Assembly: GCA_937927825.1 (NCBI GenBank)
Contig: CALFWV010000211.1
Location: 1-33,049 of the forward strand
Length of the DNA stretch: 33,049 nucleotides
DNA from: an uncultured Caulobacterales bacterium
GTDB taxonomy: Bacteria > Pseudomonadota > Alphaproteobacteria > Caulobacterales > Maricaulaceae
Direction: 5' to 3'
Shown: positions 31,689 through 33,049 of the stretch, one piece after another
How the letters are laid out: every line of letters begins with the position of its first letter
Numbering within the stretch: position 1 is the first letter of the stretch
The notes under the pieces: model-generated
The model's database searches: none
Told to the model about the DNA's origin: nothing
Seen by the model: the letters and a program-made list of their open reading frames with translations, nothing else
Translations under genes and position numbers: made by a program

Positions 31689-32957
31689 ATGCTGAATAGA
31701 TTCTGTCTCTTGCTGCTTTTTCTGACCTTAAGCACATCTTCCGCGCAGGCTTGTTCGGTGTGGTATGAAAACCGTAAGGGAGAATTTGAATATGACCATC
31801 TTTCTCCAACGGTTTATGAAAAGGATTGGTCTCCTTTTTCAGAAACTGCCCTTGCCGGACTTGCCAAGGGGCAATCCCCGTTCGACCATATTTTACAGGC
31901 GAAAAACGTCTATCTTGCGACGTCGAAACTTCACAAAACACCGATTGATTTGCCATATTTTGATGGCCTGCCAGTCAGCCTTGTCGAGTTTGAGATAGCC
32001 GAAACTTTGCAAGGCAAGGAGAAAGAGAGCGTTTGGCTCTCTGAGAATGGGCGCAGCCTGTCAGTTGTTCTAGATGTTGCAAAACTTCCCAAAAAAATAG
32101 CGGGCCCGATCAAAAGTCAAACGGCGGAACGGATAGATGCCCATAAAAGCTTTGCCTTTTGGGACAGTCAAGTCGCCCCGAAACCACTCGCCCCGCATCC
32201 CAAAATGGGGACAAGCTGTGGCCCCGACTTAATACCTCATGTTTTGGGGGAGACGCATTATATTGTGTTTTCGGACAACGACGGCGCGCAAAGATTTATC
32301 CCCGTTTCAGGTAAGCACGACCCGCTGGTCAAAACACTTCGAACGGCGGCCAAGGATAAGACTCATCCACACACGAAAACCCGTGTCCGCCTGTCGATGT
32401 CTGTCGAGGATTATTTTCGCCACATCGACCGGGCCTACCCTGTTTCCCTCAGCTGTAAACGTCCCATACTCTCTGCCAATCGCGGCGAGGATTGGTGGGA
32501 CCCCTTCACCGCGTTCTCTTACCAAGACCGAAGTGTCGATAAGATTGGCGCAGTATTCCAAAGATATGCGGGTCATGACGCAGACAATAACATTGAATTT
32601 CTCGGAGAGATTCGGAGGCCAAGCCCGCTTGACCGGCTCAATAAGAACTGGCCCGCGATTTTCGCGTTTTATCCGAACAGAGACACGGGCTTGTTGACGT
32701 GTAAAGGCGGAGAGAATTATCTGGTCTATAGTTATGTCGGCGCTGAAGTCTCTTCGACTGACATCACAAATCATACGGGCGATGATTTCGTGCGCCTGCC
32801 GCCCTATCGATTTGCAAAGATAATTGACGGCGACATAGTGACGGCCTCTATTCAAACCAATTTCGCCTTGCACGTCGATAGCCGTATCCCATTGGACACG
32901 GTTCTGGTCTGGATTGCAGACGGGTCGCCGAGACCCATTGAGAGTTTTGTGAAATGA
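31689..32957 (+). CDS. Secreted protein, possibly with NTR/TIMP-like domain
   Basis: A 422-residue exported protein. The signal peptide MLNRFCLLLLFLTLSTSSAQ ends at AQA, leaving an N-terminal Cys-Ser-Val. The pattern of a mature N-terminal Cys, a strand AKNVYLATSKL, a strand VEFEIAETLQGKEKESVWL and a later Cys-containing segment GTSCGPDLIPHVLGETHYIVFSD recalls bacterial NTR/TIMP-like domains. The second half (about 230-422) is unassigned; Cys residues in LSCKRP and LLTCKGG may form a disulfide. I prefer ATG 31689 over 31680 because GGAAGG is then 9 bases away. Function unknown. Confidence 0.75.
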   Translation: MLNRFCLLLLFLTLSTSSAQACSVWYENRKGEFEYDHLSPTVYEKDWSPFSETALAGLAKGQSPFDHILQAKNVYLATSKLHKTPIDLPYFDGLPVSLVEFEIAETLQGKEKESVWLSENGRSLSVVLDVAKLPKKIAGPIKSQTAERIDAHKSFAFWDSQVAPKPLAPHPKMGTSCGPDLIPHVLGETHYIVFSDNDGAQRFIPVSGKHDPLVKTLRTAAKDKTHPHTKTRVRLSMSVEDYFRHIDRAYPVSLSCKRPILSANRGEDWWDPFTAFSYQDRSVDKIGAVFQRYAGHDADNNIEFLGEIRRPSPLDRLNKNWPAIFAFYPNRDTGLLTCKGGENYLVYSYVGAEVSSTDITNHTGDDFVRLPPYRFAKIIDGDIVTASIQTNFALHVDSRIPLDTVLVWIADGSPRPIESFVK

Positions 32958-32988
32958 GCCTCAGGCGCTTTGCCTATGGAGAACCGCA

Positions 32989-33049
32989 GTGAAGACAATA
33001 TACCGCGTCATATCCACGCTGGGATTAACGGTGTCCATGCTGGGCTGGA
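32989..33049 (+). CDS. Start of a probable exported protein (cut by right edge)
   Basis: GTG at 32989, with TGGAGAACC upstream, opens a frame reading VKTIYRVISTLGLTVSMLGW to the end of the window. The basic N-terminus and hydrophobic run look like a signal peptide or membrane anchor. It lies 31 bases after the previous stop and is probably cotranscribed. Only 20 codons are visible, so no assignment is possible. Confidence 0.45.
   Translation, partial: MKTIYRVISTLGLTVSMLGW

Overview
The window looks like chromosomal DNA of a marine, Hyphomonadaceae/Maricaulaceae-like alphaproteobacterium. This is inferred from the mid-50s GC content by eye, frequent GTG/TTG starts, the bolA-dnaJ-cobS neighbourhood, a cobalt-chelatase CobS, an AstA/AstB arginine succinyltransferase cluster, and an EcfG-like stress promoter. 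No database search was possible. Gene density is high and most neighbours overlap by 1-15 bases or are a few bases apart. I see no insertion sequence, prophage or CRISPR array.

Layout. 1-3914 (minus): arginine catabolism operon astA-astB-M20 hydrolase-astD (astD runs off the left edge), where the M20 enzyme sits in the place normally held by astE. 4145-5675: a 52-residue basic protein, a divergent dicarboxylate/amino-acid symporter-family protein with altered cation-site residues, and tRNA-Leu(CAA). 5790-12337: DedA/YqaA-type membrane protein, glutamate racemase, an Uup-type ABC-F ATPase, a TetR regulator, a YceI lipoprotein, and a tight PPK2-MtgA pair. 12332-18977: aromatic/aspartate aminotransferase, Na+:alanine symporter plus YciB, a small unknown protein, and aconitase A. 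19128-19744: two tandem GlsB/YeaQ stress membrane proteins, each preceded by a terminator hairpin.

19897-28285 (minus) is the most interesting region. It is a seven-gene, mostly overlapping operon encoding, in transcription order, a glycine-zipper/MORN-like lipoprotein, a secreted protein, two membrane-anchored vWA proteins, a MotA/TolQ/ExbB-type proton channel, a membrane-anchored protein with four about 37-residue repeats plus a formylglycine-generating-enzyme-like domain, and a secreted Gly-Gln/Ala-Gln low-complexity protein. Both vWA proteins carry an Asp in a single N-terminal membrane segment, in the place where ExbD/TolR/MotB carry their proton-binding Asp. The simplest reading is an undescribed proton-driven cell-envelope machine in which periplasmic vWA domains replace the usual ExbD/TolR or OmpA-like domains.

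28409-33049: SGNH hydrolase, BolA, a J-domain protein, a GtrA-family membrane protein, CobS without an adjacent cobT, a possible small divergent gene, a secreted protein with hints of an NTR/TIMP-like fold, and the start of another probably exported protein cut by the right edge.
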